Assembly: GCA_937911045.1 (NCBI GenBank)
Contig: CALEPX010000073.1
Location: forward strand, 1 to 62,404
DNA length: 62,404 bases
Origin: an uncultured Fretibacterium sp.
GTDB taxonomy: Bacteria > Synergistota > Synergistia > Synergistales > Aminobacteriaceae
Direction: 5' to 3'
Shown piece by piece: positions 26,865 through 35,641 of the stretch. Position 1 is the stretch's first letter; each line of letters opens with the position of its first letter. A program made the translations under genes and the position numbers. The notes under the pieces were generated by a model. The model saw nothing but the letters and a program-made list of their open reading frames with translations. It ran no database searches and was not told where the DNA came from.

Positions 26865-27587
26865 TCACCAGCAATCATCTTGCGAGATATTCATCAATGC
26901 GTGAAGAATTTTCCCGTTAATATCCGGAATATAATTTCTCAGACTTGCGATTAATTCGCGAACTTTCTGACGTTGCGTATGACCTGCGAATGGACACGGG
27001 CTCGAAATAATCGGCAGCTCCAATCTTTTCACCTCATCGATAATTGCGTTTTCACTCGCCAGAACCAACGGACGGATCACAATAACATTTGTTCGTGACA
27101 TAAACGCTACCGGCTTGAAACTTTTTGCGCGACCGGTATATAAAATATTCATGACGAACGTCTCAATCGCGTCATCAATCGTGTGACCTAGTGCGAGTTT
27201 ATTAAAATTATGCTCACTTGCGAAAGAACTAATAATTCCTCGGCGCATATTCGCACAGAACGAACACGGCGAACGTTCATCACGCAGCTTGATTATCTCG
27301 ATTATGGGCTGAGAAATAATTTCCAAAGCGATATTTTTCGAATCGCAATATTCGCGCAACGGCTCAAGATTCATTCCTGTTAATCCAACTGTTACGGCAG
27401 CAACTTCGAACTTCACCGGCGAACGTCTTGTCAATTCATGCAGCGCGTGCAATAGTAAAAAGCTATCTTTGCCACCAGACAGCCCGACCAAAACCCGATC
27501 ATTCTCCGAAATCATATTCCATTGCGAAATTGCGTGACCGATTTTTTTCCGCAGCGAGTGATTTATCTGTTCATGTTTCGTATTCAT
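26865..27587 (-). CDS. ttcA: TtcA-like tRNA 2-thiocytidine synthetase (PP-loop ATPase)
   Basis: This protein of about 240 residues carries the PP-loop VGLSGGKDS, the CSFC pair and a third Cys in SSPCPFAGH. These features bind the Fe-S cluster used to transfer sulfur to C32 of tRNA. LALGHTIDDAIET is the second PP-loop family motif. The ATG at 27587 aligns with the start of known TtcA proteins; an in-frame TTG at 27602 lies within the preceding T-run. A TATAAT sits only 6 bases before this ATG and there is no ribosome site, so translation may be leaderless. A related TtuA-like enzyme is an alternative. Confidence 0.85.
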   Translation of the reverse strand: MNTKHEQINHSLRKKIGHAISQWNMISENDRVLVGLSGGKDSFLLLHALHELTRRSPVKFEVAAVTVGLTGMNLEPLREYCDSKNIALEIISQPIIEIIKLRDERSPCSFCANMRRGIISSFASEHNFNKLALGHTIDDAIETFVMNILYTGRAKSFKPVAFMSRTNVIVIRPLVLASENAIIDEVKRLELPIISSPCPFAGHTQRQKVRELIASLRNYIPDINGKILHALMNISQDDCW

Positions 27588-27599
27588 GCTGCAATTATA

Positions 27600-27633
27600 C
27601 AAAAAAAGAACCCCGAACGTTAATCCGGGATTC
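27600..27633 (-). terminator. Rho-independent terminator of groESL
   Basis: On the minus strand GAATCCCG pairs with CGGGGTTC with one mismatch around a 10-base loop, followed by seven T. It stands about 45 bases beyond the groEL stop, and the next gene begins right after it. Confidence 0.85.
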
Positions 27634-27679
27634 TCGAAATTAGTTTCCTAATACATGATCTATAGCCGAAATTCTGGCT

Positions 27680-29314
27680 CTAATACATGCCGTCCATTCC
27701 GCCCATTCCACCGGGCATTGCTGGAGCAGCTTCTTTCTTCTCAGGTTTGTCAGCGACGATGCCTTCAGTTGTGAGTACCATTGCTGCGATTGAGCCTGCG
27801 TTCTGTAATGCTGAACGTGTAACTTTCACTGGGTCAATGATTCCGGCTGCTACCATGTCAGTGTATTCACCGGTTGCGGCGTTAAGTCCATGTCCGGGCT
27901 TCTCACTTCTCACGCGCTCAACAACTACGTCACCCTGATAGCCTGCGTTCTCTGCGATCAAATACAACGGGGCTTTCAATGCGTCAAGAACGATTCTCGC
28001 ACCGGTCTTGACATCACCGCTCAATTTCTCAACGAACGGCTCAAGAGCAACTGCGCAATTCAAAGCTGCAACTCCACCGCCTGCTACGATGCCTTCCTCG
28101 ACTGCTGCACGTGTAGCGTTAAGTGCGTCCTCGATACGATGCTTGAGTTCTTTCTGTTCAGTCTCAGTCGCTGAGCCAACCTGAATAACCGCAACTCCGC
28201 CGACCAATTTCGCAAGTCTCTCGTGTAATTTTTCCTTGTCGTAATCTGACGTAGAATCCTCAATTTCCTTCTTAATCTGTCCAGCGCGTTTCCTGATTTC
28301 CTCGGAATTGCCCGCGCCCTGAGTAATCGTAGTATCTTCTTTTGTGATTCTGACTTTCTTCGCACGACCGAGCATATTCAACTCAGCATTCTCGAACTTC
28401 AAGCCGACTTCCTCACTGATGACTGTGCCGCCAGTAACGATTGCGATGTCCTGAAGCATTGCTTTGCGTCTGTCGCCGAATCCGGGAGCTTTGACCGCTG
28501 CAACCTGCATAACTCCGCGCAGCTTATTCACAACCAGCGTTGCAAGAGCCTCGCCCTCAATATCTTCAGCAATGATTACCAACGGTTTGCCCGTCTGCAC
28601 AACTTTCTCAAGAACAGGCAGTAAATCTTTAATATTGCTGATCTTCGCGTCATGAATCAGGATATACGCGTCGTCGAAATTGGCTTCCATGCGTTCACTG
28701 TCAGTTACCATGTAGGGGCTGATATAGCCTTTATCAAACTGAAGTCCCTCGACCATTTCAAGCGTAGTTCCGACGGTCTGGCTGTCCTCAATCGTGATAA
28801 CGCCTTCCTCGCCGACTTTCTCCATTGCTTCAGAAATTAATTTGCCGACTGCTGAGTCATTCGCTGAAATCGACGCAACCTGAGCGATCTTCTCTTTCTC
28901 TTTGACCGGCGTTGATTGCTTTTTGAGTTCGTTCACTACGAAATCTATAGCTTTCTCGATTCCCTGACGCATTAACATTCCGTTAGCACCTGCTGCAACA
29001 TTCTTCATACCTTCACGAATAATTGCCCGTGAGAAAATCGTTGCTGTTGTTGTGCCGTCGCCCGCGATGTCATTCGTCTTTGAGGCAACTTCCTTCAGGA
29101 GCTGTGCGCCCGCATTCTCGAACGGATCTTCAAGTTCGATCTCTTTCGCAATCGTAACGCCGTCATTCGTGATCGTCGGTGAACCGTATTTTTTCTCAAG
29201 AACAACATTGCGTCCTTTAGGTCCAAGTGTAACTCCTACTGTATCCGCAACTTTATCAATTCCACGGAGCATTGCTCTACGTGCTTCCTCGTTAAATGAA
29301 AGAATTTTCGCCAT
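27680..29314 (-). CDS. groL: Chaperonin GroEL
   Basis: The ATP-dependent folding chamber subunit is 544 residues, the normal length. Visible marks are TLGPKGRNVVLEKKYGSPTI, GDGTTTATI (ATPase Asp), the VAAGANGM loop, KAPGFGDRRKAML and the Gly/Met-rich C-terminal tail GGMGGMDGMY. It lies 49 bases after groES and shares its promoter and CIRCE operator. Confidence 0.99.
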   Translation of the reverse strand: MAKILSFNEEARRAMLRGIDKVADTVGVTLGPKGRNVVLEKKYGSPTITNDGVTIAKEIELEDPFENAGAQLLKEVASKTNDIAGDGTTTATIFSRAIIREGMKNVAAGANGMLMRQGIEKAIDFVVNELKKQSTPVKEKEKIAQVASISANDSAVGKLISEAMEKVGEEGVITIEDSQTVGTTLEMVEGLQFDKGYISPYMVTDSERMEANFDDAYILIHDAKISNIKDLLPVLEKVVQTGKPLVIIAEDIEGEALATLVVNKLRGVMQVAAVKAPGFGDRRKAMLQDIAIVTGGTVISEEVGLKFENAELNMLGRAKKVRITKEDTTITQGAGNSEEIRKRAGQIKKEIEDSTSDYDKEKLHERLAKLVGGVAVIQVGSATETEQKELKHRIEDALNATRAAVEEGIVAGGGVAALNCAVALEPFVEKLSGDVKTGARIVLDALKAPLYLIAENAGYQGDVVVERVRSEKPGHGLNAATGEYTDMVAAGIIDPVKVTRSALQNAGSIAAMVLTTEGIVADKPEKKEAAPAMPGGMGGMDGMY

Positions 29315-29363
29315 AATAATTTACTCTCCTTAGATATTTTTATATTTTCATTCAAAAATTCGC

Positions 29364-29654
29364 TTAGCCTTCGATTATCGCAAGAACGTCACGCTCACTG
29401 AAAATCACGAGTTCTTCATCATCGATTTTTACTTCTGTGCCCGCGTACTTGCTGAATATGATCTTGTTTCCGACTTTGACTTCGACGGGCAATTTCTGTC
29501 CGTTATCGAGAACTTTTCCTGAGCCGACTGCAATAACTTCGCCCTCAGTTGGTTTCTCTTTCGCTGTGTCCGGTAAAACGATTCCGCCTCTGGTTTTCTC
29601 TTCACGAGTGATTACTTTCACGACAATTCTGTCGCCCAATGGTTTAAGCTTCAT
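29364..29654 (-). CDS. groS: Co-chaperonin GroES
   Basis: Ten-kilodalton lid of the GroEL chamber, 96 residues. It begins KLKPLGDRIVVKV, has the mobile loop TRGGIVLPDTAKEKP and GEVIAVGSG, and ends with a beta-barrel holding KVGNKIIFSKYAGTEVK. It is the first gene of the operon, with GAAAGGGTG before the ATG. Confidence 0.99.
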   Translation of the reverse strand: MKLKPLGDRIVVKVITREEKTRGGIVLPDTAKEKPTEGEVIAVGSGKVLDNGQKLPVEVKVGNKIIFSKYAGTEVKIDDEELVIFSERDVLAIIEG

Positions 29655-29691
29655 AATTTATATACACCCTTTCAAAAATATTTTCTCTTCA

Positions 29692-29718
29692 CTGGCACTC
29701 AAATTTAACGAGTGCTAA
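29692..29718. promoter_or_regulatory. CIRCE operator (HrcA binding site) of groESL
   Basis: On the minus strand TTAGCACTC is followed by nine bases and GAGTGCCAG, matching the CIRCE consensus (TTAGCACTC-N9-GAGTGCTAA) except at two bases in the right arm. It lies in the leader between the promoter and groES, where HrcA represses heat-shock transcription. No hrcA gene is in the window. Confidence 0.9.
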
Positions 29719-29734
29719 TTAATCAACGCGAGAG

Positions 29735-29763
29735 ATATTAAACCCTCTTCTCGAAAAACGCAA
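29735..29763 (-). promoter_or_regulatory. groESL promoter
   Basis: TTGCGT (29763-29758) and TAATAT (29740-29735) are 17 bases apart on the minus strand. The CIRCE element begins 16 bases downstream of the -10. Confidence 0.75.
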
Positions 29764-29870
29764 TCGTAAAAATTACGTACTCTTTGATTTCTAATATTTC
29801 TAATCTGGAAATTTCTCGCAACAATTCGAGTATAATAGCTGCAAAAATAATTATTCAGGAGAAATTTGTC

Positions 29871-30554
29871 ATGATTCATGATAACGCAAAAATCATTCGC
29901 GACAGAATCGAACTTGCAAAATCACGCGCAAATCGCAACGATAATATTACATTCGTCGGGGTCAGCAAAACTCACACACCTCAGGAAATGCACGAAGCCG
30001 AAAATTTCATCGACGCTTTCGGTGAGAACAAAGTCCAGGAAGCCGAATCCAAACGCGAAATCTACGGCGCATCAAAAATTCCCTGGCGATTAATCGGGCA
30101 TCTGCAAGCTAACAAGGCTCGTAAAGCAATCGAATTATTCGACACGATTGACTCTGTTGATTCACCAGAACTTGCTCAGCGCATAAATCGAATCTCAGGC
30201 GAACTCGGCAAAAAAACGCGCATCTTAATCGAAGTCAACACTTCACTCGAAGCCAGCAAATCCGGCGTATCTTTCGAGAACTTCGACTCACTCGCGCAAA
30301 ATATTCTCACGCTGGAAAATTTACAGCTCGAAGGCTTAATGACAATCGCTCCGTTGACAGATGACGAGGCAAAAATCCGGACTGCATTCGCAAATTTACG
30401 CCAACTTTCCGAACGCGCAAAAATTTCTACTGGACTGGAACTTCCGGTGTTATCCATGGGAATGAGTGACGATTTCGAACTGGCAATTCTCGAAGGCAGC
30501 ACTATGGTCAGAATCGGCACGCTGCTTTTCGGGTCGAGAAATTACGTGAAATAA
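29871..30554 (+). CDS. yggS: YggS-family pyridoxal-phosphate homeostasis protein
   Basis: This single-domain PLP-binding barrel protein has 227 residues. FVGVSKTH contains the PLP lysine. FGENKVQEAESK, IPWRLIGHLQANKA and LSMGMSDDFELAI with GSTMVRIGTLLFG are the family's conserved blocks. The protein buffers PLP and has no known catalytic reaction. The ATG at 29871 is chosen because CAGGAGAA lies 8 bases upstream; the frame is open further upstream but adds an unrelated stretch. The next gene starts 2 bases after the stop. Confidence 0.94.
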   Translation: MIHDNAKIIRDRIELAKSRANRNDNITFVGVSKTHTPQEMHEAENFIDAFGENKVQEAESKREIYGASKIPWRLIGHLQANKARKAIELFDTIDSVDSPELAQRINRISGELGKKTRILIEVNTSLEASKSGVSFENFDSLAQNILTLENLQLEGLMTIAPLTDDEAKIRTAFANLRQLSERAKISTGLELPVLSMGMSDDFELAILEGSTMVRIGTLLFGSRNYVK

Positions 30555-30556
30555 TC

Positions 30557-31495
30557 ATGCTGCAAGTCACAAATCTCAGGAAATATTTTCACACTCAATC
30601 CGGGCTAATTAAATCCGTCGATGACATAAGCTTCTCGATTAAACGCGGCGAAACTCTCGGATTAGTCGGCGAATCCGGCTGCGGAAAAACTACAACCGGA
30701 CGAACTATCATAAAATTATACGAACCCGATTCCGGCAAAATAATTTTTCAGGGACACGACATCGCGAAATTATCTCAGACCGAAATGCTGCCGTTCAGAA
30801 AAAAAATCCAGATGATTTTCCAAGACCCATACGCTTCACTGAATCCACGAATGACCGCTGCTGAAATAATCTGCGAACCAATGAAGATTCACAAAATCCC
30901 AAAGTCACAACACAAATCTCGACTGGAAAATTTGCTGCAGCTCGTAGGCTTAAATCCCGAACATGCGTCACGCTATTCGCACGAATTTTCGGGTGGGCAA
31001 CGCCAACGAATCGGAATTGCCCGGGCACTTGCTGTCGAACCGGAATTTATAATTTGCGACGAACCGATCTCAGCTCTCGACGTGTCAATTCAGGCTCAAA
31101 TCGTGAACATGCTCGAAGATTTGCAGAAAAAACTCGGCTTGACGTATTTATTCATCGCGCATGATTTATCCGTCGTGAAACACATAAGCAATCGCGTTGC
31201 CGTAATGTATCTCGGGAAAATTATCGAGCTTGCAACAAGTCAGGAATTATATTCGCAGCCAAAACATCCCTACACAAAATCGCTGCTCTCAGCCGTGCCG
31301 ATACCTGATCCGGATAAATCAGACGCAAAATCACGAATAATTCTTCAGGGCGAAATCCCAAGTCCGATTAATCCGCCGTCAGGTTGCAAATTCCACACTC
31401 GCTGCCCGAACGCTAAGCCGGAATGCAAAAACTCAGAGCCAATTCTCAGGCAAATCTCGCAAAATCATTTCTGTGCGTGTCATTTCGTGCTATAA
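30557..31495 (+). CDS. oppF: Oligopeptide/dipeptide ABC transporter ATP-binding protein (OppF/DppF)
   Basis: ATPase subunit of 312 residues. It has GESGCGKTTTGR (Walker A), FQDPYASLNPRM (Q-loop region, diagnostic for the Opp/Dpp group), FSGGQRQRIGIARAL (signature), CDEPISALDVS (Walker B) and the C-terminal oligopeptide-transporter motif SPINPPSGCKFHTRCP. It powers peptide uptake with OppB, C and D, none of which is encoded in this window. A binding protein gene follows. Confidence 0.93.
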   Translation: MLQVTNLRKYFHTQSGLIKSVDDISFSIKRGETLGLVGESGCGKTTTGRTIIKLYEPDSGKIIFQGHDIAKLSQTEMLPFRKKIQMIFQDPYASLNPRMTAAEIICEPMKIHKIPKSQHKSRLENLLQLVGLNPEHASRYSHEFSGGQRQRIGIARALAVEPEFIICDEPISALDVSIQAQIVNMLEDLQKKLGLTYLFIAHDLSVVKHISNRVAVMYLGKIIELATSQELYSQPKHPYTKSLLSAVPIPDPDKSDAKSRIILQGEIPSPINPPSGCKFHTRCPNAKPECKNSEPILRQISQNHFCACHFVL

Positions 31496-31543
31496 ATATA
31501 CATAACAAAATCTAAACCATCTAAACCAACGGAGGAAAATTCT

Positions 31544-33136
31544 ATGACCAGAAAATTTTTTTACGCGCTAATATTCGCAATTCTAATCGCAAACACGTGT
31601 TTTGCAGCATCAAATCGCGAACTCGTTTTCAATCTCGGAGCCGATCCGCGGACAATCGATCCAGTTCTGAATAACGCTCTCGATGGCTGTCACGTTATCG
31701 CAAATATTTTCGAAGGGCTAGTCAGGCTCGGTGTAAATAATTCTCCGGAACCTGCTTGTGCTGAGAGCTGGAAATTCTCCGACGACGGCATGACCTGGAC
31801 GTTCAAATTACGCGAAAATCTCAAATGGTCGGACGGCAAAGACTTAACGGCTCAGGATTTCAAATACGGCTTCACACGCATACTCGATCCAAACGTCGCT
31901 TCACCCTACGCTTACTACGCATACTTTATCCGAAACGGCGAGAATTTCTACAACGGCAAAGTTGACGCAGATTCTCTCGGATTAAAGGCAATCGACGATC
32001 GTACACTCGTGATCGAACTTGATTTCAAGAACCCGTTAATGCTCGAATATTTAGCGTTCCCGATTTTCATGCCGGCACGTCAGGATATTATTCAGGAAAA
32101 TCCCAGAACTTGGGCTGCTCGTCCGGAAACTTTGATCTCAAATGGCGCGTTCAAACTCAAAAACTGGAAACACGGCGATGGCGGAGAAATTACGCTTGAG
32201 AAAAACGATTTCTACTGGGAAGCTCCGAAAGTAAAACTCGATCGTGTGCGCATGGTTTTTATAAACGACGAGAACACTGCTCTTGCTGCATTCAAATCCG
32301 GCAAAATCGATTACATGTCAAGTATTCCGTCACAAATGCTGCCTATGCTTCTGAAATCCGGAGAGGCAATTTCGCTGCCGTCACTCGGGACTGCATTCTG
32401 CGATTTCAATATTACACAAGCTCCATTTGATAATATAAACGTCCGAAAAGCTTTCACACTTGCAATCGACCGCAAAGCTATCGTCGAGAAAATTTTGCTC
32501 GGCGGTCAGAAACCTGCTGTTGGATTCGTGCCGTATAACGTACCCGGCTCAGGTTTCGAACACGATTTCAGAGGCGAGGCTGGCGAATTTCTGCCGGAAA
32601 CTGCGGACGTAAAAGCTGCTCGAAAATTCTTGGCTGATGCTGGCTACCCGGACGGCAAAAATTTCCCGAAAGTCACGTACAAGTACAACTCAAACACCGG
32701 CAACAAAATGCTCGCGGAAGTTTTGCAGGCAATGTGGAAACGCAATCTCGGTATCGAAGTCGAATTACACAACGAAGAATGGAAAGTTTTCCTCGAGACA
32801 CGCAATCGCAAAGATTACCAGATCGCACGTGGTGCCTTGATTTTGGATTTCGTTGACGCAGCAAATTTGCTCGAATTTCTCACAAGCACCAATCCGCAAA
32901 ATAGCACCGGCTATTCGAACCCGGATTTTGATTCGCTAATCACAGCAGCCTCGTCCGAAATGAGCCACGAATTACGCACGCAGTATTTAATCGAAGCTGA
33001 GAAAATCCTGATGAGCGATTTGCCCGTTCTGCCGATATATTTCTATAACTCAGCCGTCATGAAAAATCCTCGCGTCAAAAACATAATCCGAACCGTCACA
33101 GGAAATATTTATTTCAGACTTGCAGAGGTGGACTAG
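31544..33136 (+). CDS. oppA: Peptide ABC transporter substrate-binding protein (OppA type)
   Basis: This 530-residue extracytoplasmic binding protein of family 5 starts with a signal peptide (KFFYALIFAILIANTCFA). The mature start shows LGADPRTIDPVLNNALDG, followed by WTFKLRENLKWSDGKDLTA, the family signature. There is no lipobox at the cleavage site apart from the single Cys in NTCFA, so it may be periplasmic. GGAGG stands 7 bases before the ATG. It probably delivers peptides to the transporter that uses the preceding ATPase. Confidence 0.93.
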   Translation: MTRKFFYALIFAILIANTCFAASNRELVFNLGADPRTIDPVLNNALDGCHVIANIFEGLVRLGVNNSPEPACAESWKFSDDGMTWTFKLRENLKWSDGKDLTAQDFKYGFTRILDPNVASPYAYYAYFIRNGENFYNGKVDADSLGLKAIDDRTLVIELDFKNPLMLEYLAFPIFMPARQDIIQENPRTWAARPETLISNGAFKLKNWKHGDGGEITLEKNDFYWEAPKVKLDRVRMVFINDENTALAAFKSGKIDYMSSIPSQMLPMLLKSGEAISLPSLGTAFCDFNITQAPFDNINVRKAFTLAIDRKAIVEKILLGGQKPAVGFVPYNVPGSGFEHDFRGEAGEFLPETADVKAARKFLADAGYPDGKNFPKVTYKYNSNTGNKMLAEVLQAMWKRNLGIEVELHNEEWKVFLETRNRKDYQIARGALILDFVDAANLLEFLTSTNPQNSTGYSNPDFDSLITAASSEMSHELRTQYLIEAEKILMSDLPVLPIYFYNSAVMKNPRVKNIIRTVTGNIYFRLAEVD

Positions 33137-33138
33137 CC

Positions 33139-33765
33139 ATGAGAAAACTCGCAGTAATTCTCGCGGCAATATTTCTCACGAGCAACAGCGCGTCCGCCAG
33201 CTTCACAAATTTCCCGGCATTCGGAATATGCACGGCTACAAACGTCAGAATACGCGAAGATCCTGACACTTCGAATTCAACGCGTGTAGTCGGGCGATTG
33301 GACGGTTCAGAACGTGTGATAATTCTCAGCCAAACTTCCATTGACGGCGAATTTTGGTACGAGATTGACATGTCCCTGAAAAATTTCACGAACGACAGCG
33401 TAAATGATTCCGAGAAAGTCGAAACTGCTTGGGTATTCGGGGATTTCATCACGCCGCTTTACGATGACGAACGATTGCAGGAAAATATCGTGAAATTACT
33501 GCTGCACCTGAATCAGAATTACGCCAAAAATCCTAACGCGAAATTCAAATCCGGCTGGCTGACAAGTCTGAGAATCTCGAAGGGCGACATAATGCCGAAA
33601 AATTTGCGAATCGGCGACTCGATAACAACGCTAACGAATTTTCTCGGCAGACCTGACAAACGCAACGACGAGAAATATATTTACCGCGCCGACGATAACA
33701 CGAATTTGAACTTCACGATTCGAAACGGCAAAATCTCGGGCTTCAGTCTTGAATCGCGAATCTAA
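33139..33765 (+). CDS. Secreted protein with a bacterial SH3-like domain
   Basis: A signal peptide (MRKLAVILAAIFLTSNSAS) is followed by an SH3b-like segment at residues 30-100 (CTATNVRIREDPDTSN and VGRLDGSERVIIL, ending in AWVFGDFITPL). Such domains usually bind peptidoglycan or peptides in the envelope. The C-terminal 90 residues hold a LRIGDSITTLTNFLGRP motif like those in lipoproteins that track cell-wall state. The gene starts 2 bases after oppA, so it is co-transcribed with it. The last 4 bases overlap the convergent mazG. Confidence 0.75.
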   Translation: MRKLAVILAAIFLTSNSASASFTNFPAFGICTATNVRIREDPDTSNSTRVVGRLDGSERVIILSQTSIDGEFWYEIDMSLKNFTNDSVNDSEKVETAWVFGDFITPLYDDERLQENIVKLLLHLNQNYAKNPNAKFKSGWLTSLRISKGDIMPKNLRIGDSITTLTNFLGRPDKRNDEKYIYRADDNTNLNFTIRNGKISGFSLESRI

Positions 33766-34568
33766 TTTTTACGCAGAATTTCTTTCGCACGATCCCAGAA
33801 TTTATCAAGTTCATCGAGCGAATAATCCGAAATAGACTTGCCCTCTTCAGCTGCGAATTTTTCCATCAGAGCGAATCTCGCCTTGAATTTTTCGCACACA
33901 CTCGACAACGCCGCGTCCGGATCAATTTTCAAACGCCGCGCCAAATTCACCGTCATGAATAAAACATCGCCCAGTTCATCGGACATGTGTTCGGGAATAT
34001 TTTCCGCAACAGCAGCTTTCAACTCAGAAATTTCCTCGTCAAGTTTCGCGAACAATGGTTCTGCGCTTTCACCTTCCCAATCGAAACCAACGTGCGCAAC
34101 TTTTCCCTGAATGCGATTCGCTTTGAGTAACGGCGGCAATCCGTTCGGGATCCCGGATAAAATCGAAGTGTTCTCGTGCTTTTCGATTCGTTCCTGAGTT
34201 TTGATTTTCTCCCAGTTACGCAGGACTTCTTCGCTGTCATTCGCGCTGGCATTTCCGAAAACGTGTGGGTGACGGCGAATTAATTTGTCGCAGATACCCC
34301 GGACTATATCTTTCATGTCGAACAATCCCTGTTCACTCGCGAGCTGTGCTATGAATACAACCTGCAGCAACAAATCACCGGCTTCTTCCTGAACGTGCTG
34401 GAAATTTTTCGTGGCAACAGCGTCAGTAATAGCGTCCGCAAGTTCGTAGGCTTCTTCAGTAATCGGTGTGCGCAAAGTTTCGAACGTCTGTTTCCTGTCC
34501 CAAGGGCAACCGTCCGGCGCGCGCAATCTCGCCATAATATTCACTATCTCGTCAAAATAATGCTGCAA
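33762..34568 (-). CDS. mazG: Nucleoside triphosphate pyrophosphohydrolase MazG
   Basis: This protein of 268 residues has two MazG domains. The N-terminal one carries LRAPDGCPWDRKQT and TEEAYELADAI with EEAGDLLLQV (the E-x-x-E...E-x-x-D metal sites). The second has EEISELKAAVAEN and DELGDVLFMTVNLAR. It hydrolyses non-canonical or excess NTPs to NMP and PPi. It converges on the SH3 protein gene. Confidence 0.95.
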   Translation of the reverse strand: MQHYFDEIVNIMARLRAPDGCPWDRKQTFETLRTPITEEAYELADAITDAVATKNFQHVQEEAGDLLLQVVFIAQLASEQGLFDMKDIVRGICDKLIRRHPHVFGNASANDSEEVLRNWEKIKTQERIEKHENTSILSGIPNGLPPLLKANRIQGKVAHVGFDWEGESAEPLFAKLDEEISELKAAVAENIPEHMSDELGDVLFMTVNLARRLKIDPDAALSSVCEKFKARFALMEKFAAEEGKSISDYSLDELDKFWDRAKEILRKN

Positions 34569-34683
34569 AATTACAAGTCCTTCCCTGAATAATATTACGT
34601 TATGATAACACGTGCAGAAATTCTCGCGTATAATCTAAGCAAACTAGAACGCAATATTTTTTTGAAAAGGATTTTTTTATGAC

Positions 34684-35640
34684 ATGAGCGATTACTTGAC
34701 TGAATATGATAAATACGCCACAAAACCTAAAGAAGAAAAACGCGATTACTGGTGGACGGTCGATTTCAGCATCGTTCCCGGAATTAACGGAGCTGAGGAC
34801 GAAGAGAGATTATCAACCGTTGCAGCAATTTCTGGCGCACGTGGTTCAGAAATATTTTTCGAGGAAATACCCGGCACAAAGGGCAAATTATTTCTCAGGG
34901 CAGAATACAACAGCTCAATCAAGATTGACGAATTAGCGTTCATGCTCGAAGAAATTTTACATGAAGCGGATTTCAGCAGAATCGAATTATCACGCTGCTA
35001 CAAGACTTATAATCGCGCGTGGGACACTCAACATATCGAAGCATTTCCACCGTTGAATGTCGGCAGATCTCTTGTTGTTATGGCACCGTGGCACGAGACA
35101 AAAGAAATTCAGGGCGACAGAATCCCGATTTATATTTTTCCGGCGAGCGCATTCGGAACTGGTTATCATGAAAGTACGCGAATAGCTCTGGAATTACTCG
35201 AACCCGTCGTGAAATTTGGTGACGTTATAATCGACGTTGGAACCGGAACTGGAATATTATTCATCACGGCTTTGAAACTCGGAGCAGGTCACGCAATCGC
35301 ACGCGACATTGACCCGTCAACTCTCGATGAAGCACGGCGCAATATGGCTCTGAACGGAATCAGCCCGAACGTTTGTAATTTATCCGAGGGAGATTTGCTC
35401 AAGGGCGTGAAAGAAAAAACGAATATTCTTACGGCGAATATATTATTAATGCCGAATATCGCGATGCTGCCGGATGTAGCAGGGATTCTCAAACCCAAAG
35501 GTTACGCAATATTCTCGGGAATGACGGTCGTAGAAAAAGCTACGTTTGTTTCGGTGCTTAATTCGTCCGGTCTGGAAATCGAGCGCGAGTTAAAATCCGG
35601 CGATTGGTGGGGCTGTAGAGCTGTTCGTTCCTGGGGCTAG
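34684..35640 (+). CDS. prmA: Ribosomal protein L11 methyltransferase-like protein PrmA
   Basis: This 318-residue SAM-dependent methyltransferase has the PrmA block ASAFGTGYHEST (usually AFGTGxHxTT), the SAM-binding DVGTGTGILFITALKLG and TANILLMP (the N-x-x-x substrate motif, weaker than usual). The N-terminal 120 residues form the L11-recognition part, which is poorly conserved in all relatives. It trimethylates L11 in other species; a related target is possible. A 9-base ATG/TGA mini-frame lies immediately before the ATG. The next gene begins 1 base after the stop. Confidence 0.88.
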   Translation: MSDYLTEYDKYATKPKEEKRDYWWTVDFSIVPGINGAEDEERLSTVAAISGARGSEIFFEEIPGTKGKLFLRAEYNSSIKIDELAFMLEEILHEADFSRIELSRCYKTYNRAWDTQHIEAFPPLNVGRSLVVMAPWHETKEIQGDRIPIYIFPASAFGTGYHESTRIALELLEPVVKFGDVIIDVGTGTGILFITALKLGAGHAIARDIDPSTLDEARRNMALNGISPNVCNLSEGDLLKGVKEKTNILTANILLMPNIAMLPDVAGILKPKGYAIFSGMTVVEKATFVSVLNSSGLEIERELKSGDWWGCRAVRSWG

Positions 35641-35641
35641 A

